Positions 23,550-30,726 of a stretch of DNA of 37,125 nt are shown here, one piece after another; positions within the stretch are counted from its first letter, which is position 1, and every line of letters begins with the position of its first letter. The stretch covers positions 1-37,125 of the forward strand of contig JAICEJ010000005.1 in assembly GCA_025924215.1 (NCBI GenBank). The letters are read 5' to 3'. The translations under genes were made by a program, and so were the position numbers. The notes under the pieces were generated by a model. That model searched no databases and was not told where the DNA came from. It saw only the letters and a program-made list of their open reading frames with translations. Source of the DNA: Candidatus Binatia bacterium (GTDB lineage: Bacteria > Desulfobacterota > Binatia > UBA9968).

Positions 23550-24316
23550 GCGCCCTTTCTGAAGAATTGGTGCGGATCAGCGAGCAAGGCCTATCCGCTG
23601 TTCTTGCGACGATCGTCGAAGCGGAGGGAAGCGACCGTATTCAAGCTGGCGCTAAATGCCTGGTAGTGGACGGCAAAAGCCAAACCGAGACGATCAGCGA
23701 TTCGCGCGCGGTTGAGCGGATTGTTCGTGAGAGCGAGGCGATACTAAGCGGGGAGAAGTCCAAGCTCATTGCAATTGAAATACCCGAGGCCGGAAGACTT
23801 CAGGTTTTTTTTGAAGTCATGTTGGCGCCGCCCAAGCTGATTGTTGTCGGTGCCGGCCATATCGCTGTGCCTCTAGTTCAAATCGCCAAGGTTCTAGATT
23901 TTCACGTTACTGTCATTGACGATCGCCTCCTTTATGCCAATCGCGACAGGTTTCCGGCGGCTGATGAAGTGCTGGTTGGTGATATGGCGCAAATGTTGAA
24001 AGAGATGACGATTACTCCATCCTGTTATATCATCCTGATTACCCGCGGACATAAATATGATGAACCTTGTCTGCGCCAGATCCTTCACAGTAAAGCGAAA
24101 TACATCGGTATGATCGGTAGCCGGCGCCGAATCAAGGCCTGCTTTCAAAGATTCCGGGACGAGGAGAAAATCGCCGAGGAAGTCATCGAGCGGGTGTACG
24201 CTCCGATAGGTCTGGATATCGCAACCGAGACACCGGCCGAAATTGCATTGTCAATTCTGGCTGAGGTGGTCAAGGTTCGTCGCGGCGGCAAGGCGGCATC
24301 GCTCTCTGGCCATTGA
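23546..24316 (+). CDS. XdhC Rossmann (C-terminal) domain protein
   Basis: This protein carries the C-terminal XdhC domain, an NAD(P)-type Rossmann fold. From the ATG at 23546, which overlaps the preceding stop as ATGA, it has 256 residues. The N-terminal 100 residues (LSAVLATIVEAEGSDRIQAGAKCLVV) look like a second, degenerate copy of the XdhC N-domain: the SAKGSTPREVGAKM pattern is matched only loosely and the cysteine motifs are gone. The Rossmann part starts at LIVVGAGHIAVPLVQIAKVLDFHVTVID and includes ILITRGHKYDEPCLRQIL, YIGMIGSRRRI and YAPIGLDIATETPAEIALSILAEVV, all family hallmarks. It probably works with the previous gene product. The track start at 23474 lies inside that gene and is unlikely. 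Confidence 0.85.
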   Translation: MSALSEELVRISEQGLSAVLATIVEAEGSDRIQAGAKCLVVDGKSQTETISDSRAVERIVRESEAILSGEKSKLIAIEIPEAGRLQVFFEVMLAPPKLIVVGAGHIAVPLVQIAKVLDFHVTVIDDRLLYANRDRFPAADEVLVGDMAQMLKEMTITPSCYIILITRGHKYDEPCLRQILHSKAKYIGMIGSRRRIKACFQRFRDEEKIAEEVIERVYAPIGLDIATETPAEIALSILAEVVKVRRGGKAASLSGH

Positions 24317-24343
24317 GCCGGCACTTGTTTAACGGACGCTGCA

Positions 24344-24757
24344 GTGTCGCGCAGAATCGAAGGTGTGATTTTTTCGGACCTGGGCCAAGCGTCCAAATTT
24401 ATGGCGCTAGATTGGGTGCAGGAAGCGCTTCGGGAAAGTTTAGGCTTTGCGCCGTACCCGGCTACTCTCAATCTGCAGCCATCAACGCCGCAGGATGCGC
24501 GGCTGTGGGAGCAAATCCAGAGAGACGTTGCGGCGGTGCCACTGGCGCCGGTCCCGACCGGCTTCTGTAGCGCTGGGCTTTATTTTGTCAGCTTACGGCG
24601 ATTGGCCGACGGCCAGGAAACGGTCAGGGGAGCTGTACTACTTCCTGCCGTGGTCGATTATCCAAAAGACAAAATCGAAGTCGTTGCCCAAGTTCGAATA
24701 AAAGATGCGCTCTCTGTCAAGGATGGTGATCGCTTGGTTTTGGAGTTTGACGATTGA
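24344..24757 (+). CDS. DUF120 protein, CTP-dependent riboflavin kinase-like
   Basis: The 137-residue protein matches the DUF120 fold of archaeal riboflavin kinase (RibK), which makes FMN from riboflavin with CTP. Visible family blocks are IEGVIFSDLGQASKFMALDW at the N-terminus, ESLGFAPYPATLNLQP with the conserved TLN (about 41-43), VRGAVLLPAVVDYPKDKIEVVAQ, and ALSVKDGDRLVLEF at the C-terminus. The glycine-rich SGLGEG motif of archaeal enzymes is SDLGQA here (11-16), so nucleotide binding may differ. It starts with GTG and overlaps ubiX by 4 bases (TTGA). UbiX uses FMN, which supports a flavin role. Kinase activity is inference from fold and context; a regulator or flavin carrier is possible. 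Confidence 0.75.
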   Translation: MSRRIEGVIFSDLGQASKFMALDWVQEALRESLGFAPYPATLNLQPSTPQDARLWEQIQRDVAAVPLAPVPTGFCSAGLYFVSLRRLADGQETVRGAVLLPAVVDYPKDKIEVVAQVRIKDALSVKDGDRLVLEFDD

Positions 24758-25407
24758 ATAACAAAAAGCGACTGATCGTTGGTATTTCCGGAGCCACCGG
24801 CGCCATTTATGGCGTTCGTATGCTCGAGATCCTGGCGAAATTGGCTGAGATCGAAACTCATCTGGTTTTGAGCAAAGCGGGTCGAATGACGATCCAGGTG
24901 GAGACTCCGTACTCGTCTAAGGATGTCGAGGCAATGGCGGATGTCGTTCACGACGTTAACAATGTCGGAGCCAGCATCTCGAGCGGTTCCTTTCGCACCG
25001 AAGGCATGGTCATCGCGCCGTGCTCGATGAAGTCGATGAGCGGTATTGCGCATTCGCTCGGGGGCGACCTCCTAGTGCGCGCCGCTGATGTGGTATTAAA
25101 GGAGCGCAAAAAGCTTGTCCTCGTAGTACGAGAAACCCCGCTCCACTTGGGCCATCTCGAGGCGATGGTGTCGCTGACCCGAATGGGGGCGGTTATCTTT
25201 CCACCGGTGCCGGCTTTTTATCACCGACCTAAAACATTGGACGACGTAATCAATCAGACAGTCACTCGTATTCTGGATCAGTTCGGCATCGATGTGAAAC
25301 TATTTCACCGATGGGATGACGAAGGAATGACTCGTCATCCTGATGCCGGAAAAACCACCACGCTGGCGGCCGCCAAGGCCAGCCAGCGGATCAAAAAGCA
25401 GTCGTAA
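24754..25407 (+). CDS. ubiX: Flavin prenyltransferase UbiX
   Basis: UbiX joins dimethylallyl phosphate to reduced FMN, giving the prenylated FMN cofactor of UbiD-type decarboxylases. The 217-residue protein starts with TTG and has LIVGISGATGAIYGVRMLEIL (flavin phosphate site), SGSFRTEGMVIAPCSMKSMSGIAHS, LLVRAADVVLKERKKLVLVVRETPLHLGHLEAM, and IFPPVPAFYHRPKTLDDVINQTV, all UbiX/Pad1 signatures. Length is usual. The gene overlaps the DUF120 gene and is followed after 18 bases by an isoprenoid isomerase, which could help to supply the dimethylallyl unit. No ubiD gene lies in the window. Confidence 0.95.
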   Translation: MNNKKRLIVGISGATGAIYGVRMLEILAKLAEIETHLVLSKAGRMTIQVETPYSSKDVEAMADVVHDVNNVGASISSGSFRTEGMVIAPCSMKSMSGIAHSLGGDLLVRAADVVLKERKKLVLVVRETPLHLGHLEAMVSLTRMGAVIFPPVPAFYHRPKTLDDVINQTVTRILDQFGIDVKLFHRWDDEGMTRHPDAGKTTTLAAAKASQRIKKQS

Positions 25408-25425
25408 AGCGCTGCTCTGCTCGAC

Positions 25426-26478
25426 ATGCCAAGCCGCCGAGAGAACAAAGCTCTCACCAAGACCCAACAGCGAAAAAAAGAACATCTCGAGCTGTGTCTC
25501 GACAGCAAAACAATTTTGGATCCAACAGGATCCGGTCTCGGTTCCTATACCTTTGTTCACAACGCATTGCCCGATCTCGACATAGACGAAATCAACACCG
25601 AGACAACCTTTCTGGGCAAGCGACTGAAGGCGCCTTTACTGATCTCGTCGATGACTGGCGGCTTCAGCTTGGCGCGAACGGTTAACCGCAACCTTGCGGC
25701 CGCGGCGCAAGAGCTTGGTTTGGCGATGGGGGTCGGGTCGCAGCGCGTCGCCATCGAGGAACCATCGGCCGCAGAATCTTTTCAAGTCAGGGAAGTTGCC
25801 CCGGACATCCTCCTGCTAGCCAATCTGGGTGCTGTTCAACTCAATTACGGTTACGGTCTGGATCACTGTCGACGCGCCGTTGAAATGATCGGTGCGGATG
25901 CCCTAATTTTACATCTGAACGTTCTCCAAGAAGCTGTCCAGCCGGAGGGCAACCGCAATTTTTCCGGCTTGACGGCTAAAATAGCGGCGATTTGTCGTGA
26001 TCTGGAGGTAGCGGTGGTCGCCAAAGAAGTCGGCAGCGGCATCTCGGCCGAAGTTGCTGTGCGGCTTGCTCGCGCGGGCGTCAAAGCCATCGATGTCGCG
26101 GGCAAGGGCGGAACTTCTTGGTACGCGGTCGAAGCCTCCAGGGCCGCCAAGGCCGGGCAGCCGGTGGATGTCTCGTTTGCCGACTGGGGTATTCCAACCG
26201 ATCAGTCCCTGATTTCGGTACGGGAAGTCCTCCCGGAGATGACACTGGTCGCTTCCGGCGGCATTCGCTCCGGCTTGGACATGGCGAAAGCCATAGCTCT
26301 TGGGGCCGACATGGCCGCTTTGGGTCAACCGTTGCTGGCGCCGGCATTAGAGTCCGTCGAAAAGGTAGTAAAATCGCTGCGTTCGATTATCTACGAGATC
26401 AAGGTGGCGATGTTGTGTGTCGGCGCTCGTGATCTTGGCGCTCTACGTAGAACTCCATTGTTGCGGCGATCCCTGTGA
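25426..26478 (+). CDS. fni: Isopentenyl-diphosphate delta-isomerase, type 2 (FMN-dependent)
   Basis: The type 2 enzyme interconverts isopentenyl and dimethylallyl diphosphate using reduced FMN and NAD(P)H. The 350-residue TIM-barrel protein begins with [10 protein letters not shown], as usual for Fni/Idi-2. Further on it has [61 protein letters not shown] (HLN and QE.VQPEG.R.F, substrate and metal site), [29 protein letters not shown] and [29 protein letters not shown] (FMN phosphate site). Its place beside ubiX and the DUF120 gene links prenyl and FMN metabolism. The start has no good ribosome site. A TATAAA at 26502-26507 after the gene might serve the next genes. Confidence 0.95.
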   Translation: MPSRRENKALTKTQQRKKEHLELCLDSKTILDPTGSGLGSYTFVHNALPDLDIDEINTETTFLGKRLKAPLLISSMTGGFSLARTVNRNLAAAAQELGLAMGVGSQRVAIEEPSAAESFQVREVAPDILLLANLGAVQLNYGYGLDHCRRAVEMIGADALILHLNVLQEAVQPEGNRNFSGLTAKIAAICRDLEVAVVAKEVGSGISAEVAVRLARAGVKAIDVAGKGGTSWYAVEASRAAKAGQPVDVSFADWGIPTDQSLISVREVLPEMTLVASGGIRSGLDMAKAIALGADMAALGQPLLAPALESVEKVVKSLRSIIYEIKVAMLCVGARDLGALRRTPLLRRSL

Positions 26479-26536
26479 GCGTCTCGAGTTCCGTTCGACT
26501 CTATAAATTCTATGCTCATTTGGTTCCGTAGCTTCT

Positions 26537-27016
26537 ATGCCTGACGACCTAAAGCAGCAGGTTATCCATTACCTCCAGACTCATAACACCATGACGTTGG
26601 CGACTTGCGCCAACGATGTGCCGTGGGCAGCCACGGTGTTTTATGCCAGTGAAGAATGGAAGCTCTATTTTTTTTCGGCGCCGCAATCGCGCCATTGTCA
26701 AAATCTCGCTGTCAACGCGCGAGTTGCAGTCACCGTCCAAGAGGATTACAAGGATTGGCGCCGGATTAAGGGGATTCAGTCGGAGGGAAAAGCGCTGCTG
26801 GTGGATTCGACTCTCGAGAAAACCAAGGCGATGGCCGTTTATGCGCGCAAGTATCCTGAGGTGATTAAGCTTTTCACGACCCCCGGCAGCGGAGTTTTTT
26901 ACCAGGCCTTTCTTAAAGTCAAATTTTACTGCGTCGTTCCTGAGAAAATATATTTCATCGATAACGAACAGGGCTTCGGCAAAAGGCAGGAGTTGGAGTT
27001 GACGGAGCAGGCGTAG
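26537..27016 (+). CDS. Pyridoxamine 5'-phosphate oxidase-like split-barrel flavoprotein
   Basis: This 159-residue protein has the FMN-binding split beta-barrel pattern: MTLATCANDVPWAATVFYASEEWKLYFFSAPQSRHCQNLAVNARVAVTVQEDYKDWRRIKGIQSEGKALLV. Similar small proteins (YhbP/UPF0306-like and general pyridoxamine oxidase family members) bind FMN, F420 or heme, and substrates are mostly unknown. There is no sign of the pyridoxamine phosphate site of PdxH. The context with UbiX and FMN-dependent isomerase makes FMN the likely ligand. It lies 58 bases after fni and 13 bases before a second split-barrel gene. Confidence 0.8.
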   Translation: MPDDLKQQVIHYLQTHNTMTLATCANDVPWAATVFYASEEWKLYFFSAPQSRHCQNLAVNARVAVTVQEDYKDWRRIKGIQSEGKALLVDSTLEKTKAMAVYARKYPEVIKLFTTPGSGVFYQAFLKVKFYCVVPEKIYFIDNEQGFGKRQELELTEQA

Positions 27017-27029
27017 CAAAGGATGGACA

Positions 27030-27503
27030 ATGTCGCAAATGCTGGGCAATGAGTTGACCGCAGAGCTATTGAGCCGGTTGGATGGACGGGATGTGGGATC
27101 CTATGAAGGTAAGATCATCCCGATTTTCACGGTGGATGAATACGGCTGGCCTCATCCGGCTTTGCTGTCGTATTACGAAATGGTGGCCAAGAATCCACGT
27201 ACTATCGATATGGCGCTGTGGAAGAACAGCTCAACGGCTAATAATCTCAGGCAAAGCGGTAAGGTGACCTTGATGATCAACGATCACGCGCTGAATTATT
27301 ATCTTAAGGGAACGGTGAGCCAGACCGAAGCTGAAATGTCCGGCACCCCTGCGGTTTCACGCTTTCGCGTGACTCTGGAGCAGGTGATCGAGGATCAGGA
27401 ACCCAATGCCGAGATAACTACCGGATTAACTTACCGCCGAATGAGTCAGCGTGATCCCAACGATTTTGCCACGAAAGTTTTCCGAGGCTTGAAAGAAAAA
27501 TAG
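27030..27503 (+). CDS. Second split-barrel flavin-binding-like protein
   Basis: This 157-residue protein has the split-barrel pattern in a more diverged form: IIPIFTVDEYGWPHPALLSYYEMVAKNPRTIDMALWKNSSTANNLRQSGKVTLMINDHALNYYLKGTV. The C-terminal part (FRVTLEQVIEDQEPNAEITTGLTYRR) continues the barrel. AAGGA at 27019-27023 is well placed for the ATG at 27030. It is not a close copy of the preceding gene product, so this is not a recent duplication. Function is unknown; a flavin-linked reductase or oxidase, or a sensor, is possible. The stop overlaps the start of the macA-like gene by one base, which joins the flavin genes to the exporter operon. Confidence 0.7.
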   Translation: MSQMLGNELTAELLSRLDGRDVGSYEGKIIPIFTVDEYGWPHPALLSYYEMVAKNPRTIDMALWKNSSTANNLRQSGKVTLMINDHALNYYLKGTVSQTEAEMSGTPAVSRFRVTLEQVIEDQEPNAEITTGLTYRRMSQRDPNDFATKVFRGLKEK

Positions 27504-28798
27504 TGAATCGCAAAAAAGCCATCGCCTGGATCGCAGCGGCAAGCGTCATTGGGGTGGGTGGCGCCGGCTGGTGGCAGCTAAGCGATAGCCCCAAAGAACC
27601 CCCATACGTTACCACGCCGGTACAAACGGCAAGTATCACCCAGGTGGTCTCATCAACCGGAACTCTGCAGGCGGTGGTCACTGTGCAAGTCGGCAGCCAG
27701 GTGTCCGGAACCATCGAAAAGCTCTTCGCTGATTTCAACACCAAAGTAAAAGCCGGACAGATTGTCGCTCAACTCAATCAGGATAAATTCAGAGCTGCCG
27801 AAGATCAGGCGCGCGCGAATTTGCTCGCGGCGCAGTCGAATATCGAGAAAAGTAAGGTTGGCGTGGCCGATACGTTGCGTACCCTCGAGCGCAACCGGCA
27901 GCTGAGAACGAAAGACTTGATGGCGCAAAGCGATCTTGACGCGGCGCAGGCGGCGTACGACGCCGCCGTTGCCCAGGTGGAGGTGAACCGGGCGCAGGCT
28001 GCGCAGGCTCAAGCCTCATTGAAGCAAGCGACAGTGGATCTCAACAACACGGTGATTCGCTCGCCTGTCGACGGACTCGTGATCTCAAGAAACGTCGATG
28101 TCGGTCAAACGGTGGCGGCTTCACTTCAGGCGCCGACGCTGTTTACGATTGCCAACGACTTGGCGCGAATGGAAGTTCATACCAATGTCGATGAGGCGGA
28201 TGTCGGCAACGTTAGAGAAGCGCAGGAAGTCACGTTCACGGTGGACGCCTTTCCGTCGCGACGCTTTAGGGGGCGCGTGCATCAGGTGCGCAATGCGCCC
28301 ATTGTCGTGCAAAATGTGGTGACCTATGTAGCGGTCGTCCGCATCGACAACAAAGAATTGCTGCTCAAACCCGGTATGACTGCCAATGTGCAATTTCTGG
28401 TCAGCCGAAAAGAAGATGTCCTGACCATCCCGAATATGGCAATGCGCTTCAAACCACCTGAGGAGAAAGAAGAAGCGCAGGAACTTCTGCGCCGCGAACA
28501 GAGCCGAACCGCGCCAAAGGTGGGCGAGCGGCGGACCAGCCGTCAAAGCGCCGCGGGTGGAAGTGGCGCTGGGGGCGGGGGAACCAGGCGGGCGCGTATC
28601 TATCTCCTCAAGGACGATAAAGCTCAACCAGTTGAAATTCAGCTGGGCATTACCGATGGATCGAGAACCGAAGTTAGAAGCGGCGATGTCAAAGAAAATG
28701 ATCCGGTGATCATCGGCATGAGCAGCGCTGATTCTAGCGGTCCAGCGGTCGCCAACCCATTTCAGCCGCAGCGGCCCCGTGGTTTCGGATTGCGATGA
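27503..28798 (+). CDS. macA: MacA-like periplasmic adaptor protein
   Basis: This is a membrane-fusion (HlyD/RND adaptor family) protein that would link the MacB-type transporter to an outer-membrane channel. The 431-residue protein starts with GTG and has an N-terminal membrane anchor (KAIAWIAAASVIGVGGAGWW). A lipoyl-type half follows (VTVQVGSQVSGTIEKLFADFNTKVKAGQIVAQL), then a coiled-coil hairpin (about 85-180, rich in Ala and Gln), the second lipoyl half (TVIRSPVDGLVISRNVDVGQTV) and beta-barrel domains. A Gly/Arg-rich loop (SAAGGSGAGGGGTRRAR) is unusual but common in soil-type homologues. No TolC gene is in the window. It overlaps the ATPase gene by 4 bases (ATGA). Confidence 0.85.
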   Translation: MNRKKAIAWIAAASVIGVGGAGWWQLSDSPKEPPYVTTPVQTASITQVVSSTGTLQAVVTVQVGSQVSGTIEKLFADFNTKVKAGQIVAQLNQDKFRAAEDQARANLLAAQSNIEKSKVGVADTLRTLERNRQLRTKDLMAQSDLDAAQAAYDAAVAQVEVNRAQAAQAQASLKQATVDLNNTVIRSPVDGLVISRNVDVGQTVAASLQAPTLFTIANDLARMEVHTNVDEADVGNVREAQEVTFTVDAFPSRRFRGRVHQVRNAPIVVQNVVTYVAVVRIDNKELLLKPGMTANVQFLVSRKEDVLTIPNMAMRFKPPEEKEEAQELLRREQSRTAPKVGERRTSRQSAAGGSGAGGGGTRRARIYLLKDDKAQPVEIQLGITDGSRTEVRSGDVKENDPVIIGMSSADSSGPAVANPFQPQRPRGFGLR

Positions 28799-29508
28799 CC
28801 GAGCTCCTCCGGGTCAAAGATCTGGTGAAAAAATACCGCATGGGCGACATGGAGGTGCCGGCGCTGCGCGGCGTCACTCTTACTATCGGACGTGGCGAGT
28901 TCGTCGCGGTTATGGGTTCTTCCGGCTCAGGCAAGTCGACCTTTATGAATATACTGGGTTGTCTCGATCGCCCGACCAGCGGAAAGTACTTTCTTGATGG
29001 CGATGAAGTCGGAGCATTGACCGCGGATCAATGGGCGGAAATTCGCAACCAGCATATCGGTTTCGTCTTTCAGGGCTTCAATTTGCTAGCACGCACCACC
29101 GCCTTGGAAAATGTTGAACTGCCGATGATGTACAGCGGCTGTAACGGCAAGCAAAGACATCAGCGTGCCCTGGAAGTGCTCGGACTGGTCGGTCTCAGTG
29201 AGCGTCTTGGTCATACGCCCAATCAACTCTCCGGCGGGCAGCAGCAGCGTGTGGCTATCGCGAGAGCCCTGGTGAACCGACCGTCGTTGATTCTCGCCGA
29301 CGAGCCCACCGGAAATCTCGATTCCGCCACCAGCGCGGAGATCATGGGATTGTTTCAAAAGCTCAACCGCGAGCAAAGCATCACCATCGTTTTAGTGACT
29401 CATGAAACCGACATTGCCCAGTATGCCAAGCGTCAAATTCATTTCAAGGACGGCTTGGTGGTTTCAGACCGCCCCACCGGATCACTTCGGTCATCAATGG
29501 AGCCCTGA
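28795..29508 (+). CDS. MacB-type ABC transporter ATP-binding protein
   Basis: This is the nucleotide-binding subunit of a MacAB/LolD-like exporter. The 237-residue protein has Walker [10 protein letters not shown] at 41-49, a Q-loop ([23 protein letters not shown]), signature [15 protein letters not shown], Walker [13 protein letters not shown] and the switch His in VLVTHE. These and the LENVELPM segment are typical of the MacB/FtsE/LolD branch. In E. coli MacB the ATPase and permease are one protein; here they are separate genes 3 bases apart. The substrate could be a peptide, macrolide, siderophore or lipoprotein and cannot be told from sequence. Confidence 0.92.
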   Translation: MTELLRVKDLVKKYRMGDMEVPALRGVTLTIGRGEFVAVMGSSGSGKSTFMNILGCLDRPTSGKYFLDGDEVGALTADQWAEIRNQHIGFVFQGFNLLARTTALENVELPMMYSGCNGKQRHQRALEVLGLVGLSERLGHTPNQLSGGQQQRVAIARALVNRPSLILADEPTGNLDSATSAEIMGLFQKLNREQSITIVLVTHETDIAQYAKRQIHFKDGLVVSDRPTGSLRSSMEP

Positions 29509-29511
29509 GCA

Positions 29512-30726
29512 ATGTTGTTCATGACACTGCGGATCGCGCTCCGTGCTCTAATGAGGAACAAATTGCGCGCTTTTCTGACGATGCTTGGCATTATCATTGG
29601 AGTTGGCGCCGTGATCGCAATGGTGGCGATCGGTGAAGGAGCCAAGGCTACTATTCGGTCTCAAATCGCCAGTCTGGGAACCAACGTATTGATTATCTTG
29701 CCCGGCACCTCTGTGCAGGGGGGGGTACGGACGGGGTCCGGAGGTGTCAACACACTTGTTGATGGCGATGCCAAAGCGATGATGCGAGAGCTGCCTGCCG
29801 TTGCCTTCGCCTCGCCGGCGTTGCGTCGCAACGAACAGATTGTGGCGGGCAATCTTAACTGGCTGACCTTAACACAAGGAGTTGGGCCGGAATTTCAGCA
29901 GATTCGCGATTGGCAGGTCGCCGAAGGACGATTTATTCACGATGGCGATATTGAGAGCGCCGCCAAGGTAGCGGTAGTCGGCGAGACCGTGGTTAATCAG
30001 TTATTCGGGAGTGACGATCCCATCGATGCAGTCATTCGTATCCGAAACATCCCATTTCGGGTCGTAGGCGTGCTTGCGCCCAAAGGACAAACGAGCCAGG
30101 GCACTGATCAAGACGACACGATTATCATTCCTTATACAACCATGCAAAAACGGTTGATGCGTATCACTTTCGTGCAAAGTATCGTTGCCTCTGCGATCAA
30201 TGCCGAGCGCCTTCCGGAGGCGCAAGCACAGATCACCGCGCTCTTGCGCCAGCGACACCGCATCGGGCCGGATCGTGACGACGATTTTTATATTCGCAAT
30301 CTATCGGACATCGCCGAGGCTGCCTCAAGCAGCGCGCGGGTCATGGCCGTGCTGCTTGGCACCGTGGCTTCGATCTCTCTACTGGTCGGAGGGATTGGCA
30401 TCATGAACATCATGCTTGTCTCGGTGACAGAGCGCACTCGTGAAATAGGCATTCGCATGGCGGTGGGAGCGCGCCGCAAAGACATCATGCTGCAATTTTT
30501 GGTGGAGGCCGTGGTCATGGCGGCAACCGGAGGCTGTATCGGGATATTACTCGGTATCGGCAGCTCCGAGATCCTCAATGACTGGGCGCAGTGGCCGACT
30601 CACATCAGCACCACCATCATTGCCATCGCCTTTTTCTTTTCCGGCGCCGTCGGAGTATTCTTCGGCTTCTATCCCGCCAGAAAAGCGGCGAATTTAGATC
30701 CCATCGACGCGCTGCGCTACGAGTGA
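29512..30726 (+). CDS. MacB/FtsX-type ABC transporter permease
   Basis: This is the membrane subunit of the MacAB-like exporter. The 404-residue protein has a first membrane helix at about 18-42 (LRAFLTMLGIIIGVGAVIAMV), then a MacB-type periplasmic core (about 45-270). Three C-terminal helices form the FtsX domain: VLLGTVASISLLVGGIGIMNIMLVSVTERTREIGIRMAVGA, then VVMAATGGCIGILLGIG and AIAFFFSGAVGVFFGFYPARKAANLDPIDALRYE. This fits the four-helix MacB plan. The last 33 bases overlap the 3' end of rnr on the other strand. Confidence 0.92.
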   Translation: MLFMTLRIALRALMRNKLRAFLTMLGIIIGVGAVIAMVAIGEGAKATIRSQIASLGTNVLIILPGTSVQGGVRTGSGGVNTLVDGDAKAMMRELPAVAFASPALRRNEQIVAGNLNWLTLTQGVGPEFQQIRDWQVAEGRFIHDGDIESAAKVAVVGETVVNQLFGSDDPIDAVIRIRNIPFRVVGVLAPKGQTSQGTDQDDTIIIPYTTMQKRLMRITFVQSIVASAINAERLPEAQAQITALLRQRHRIGPDRDDDFYIRNLSDIAEAASSSARVMAVLLGTVASISLLVGGIGIMNIMLVSVTERTREIGIRMAVGARRKDIMLQFLVEAVVMAATGGCIGILLGIGSSEILNDWAQWPTHISTTIIAIAFFFSGAVGVFFGFYPARKAANLDPIDALRYE

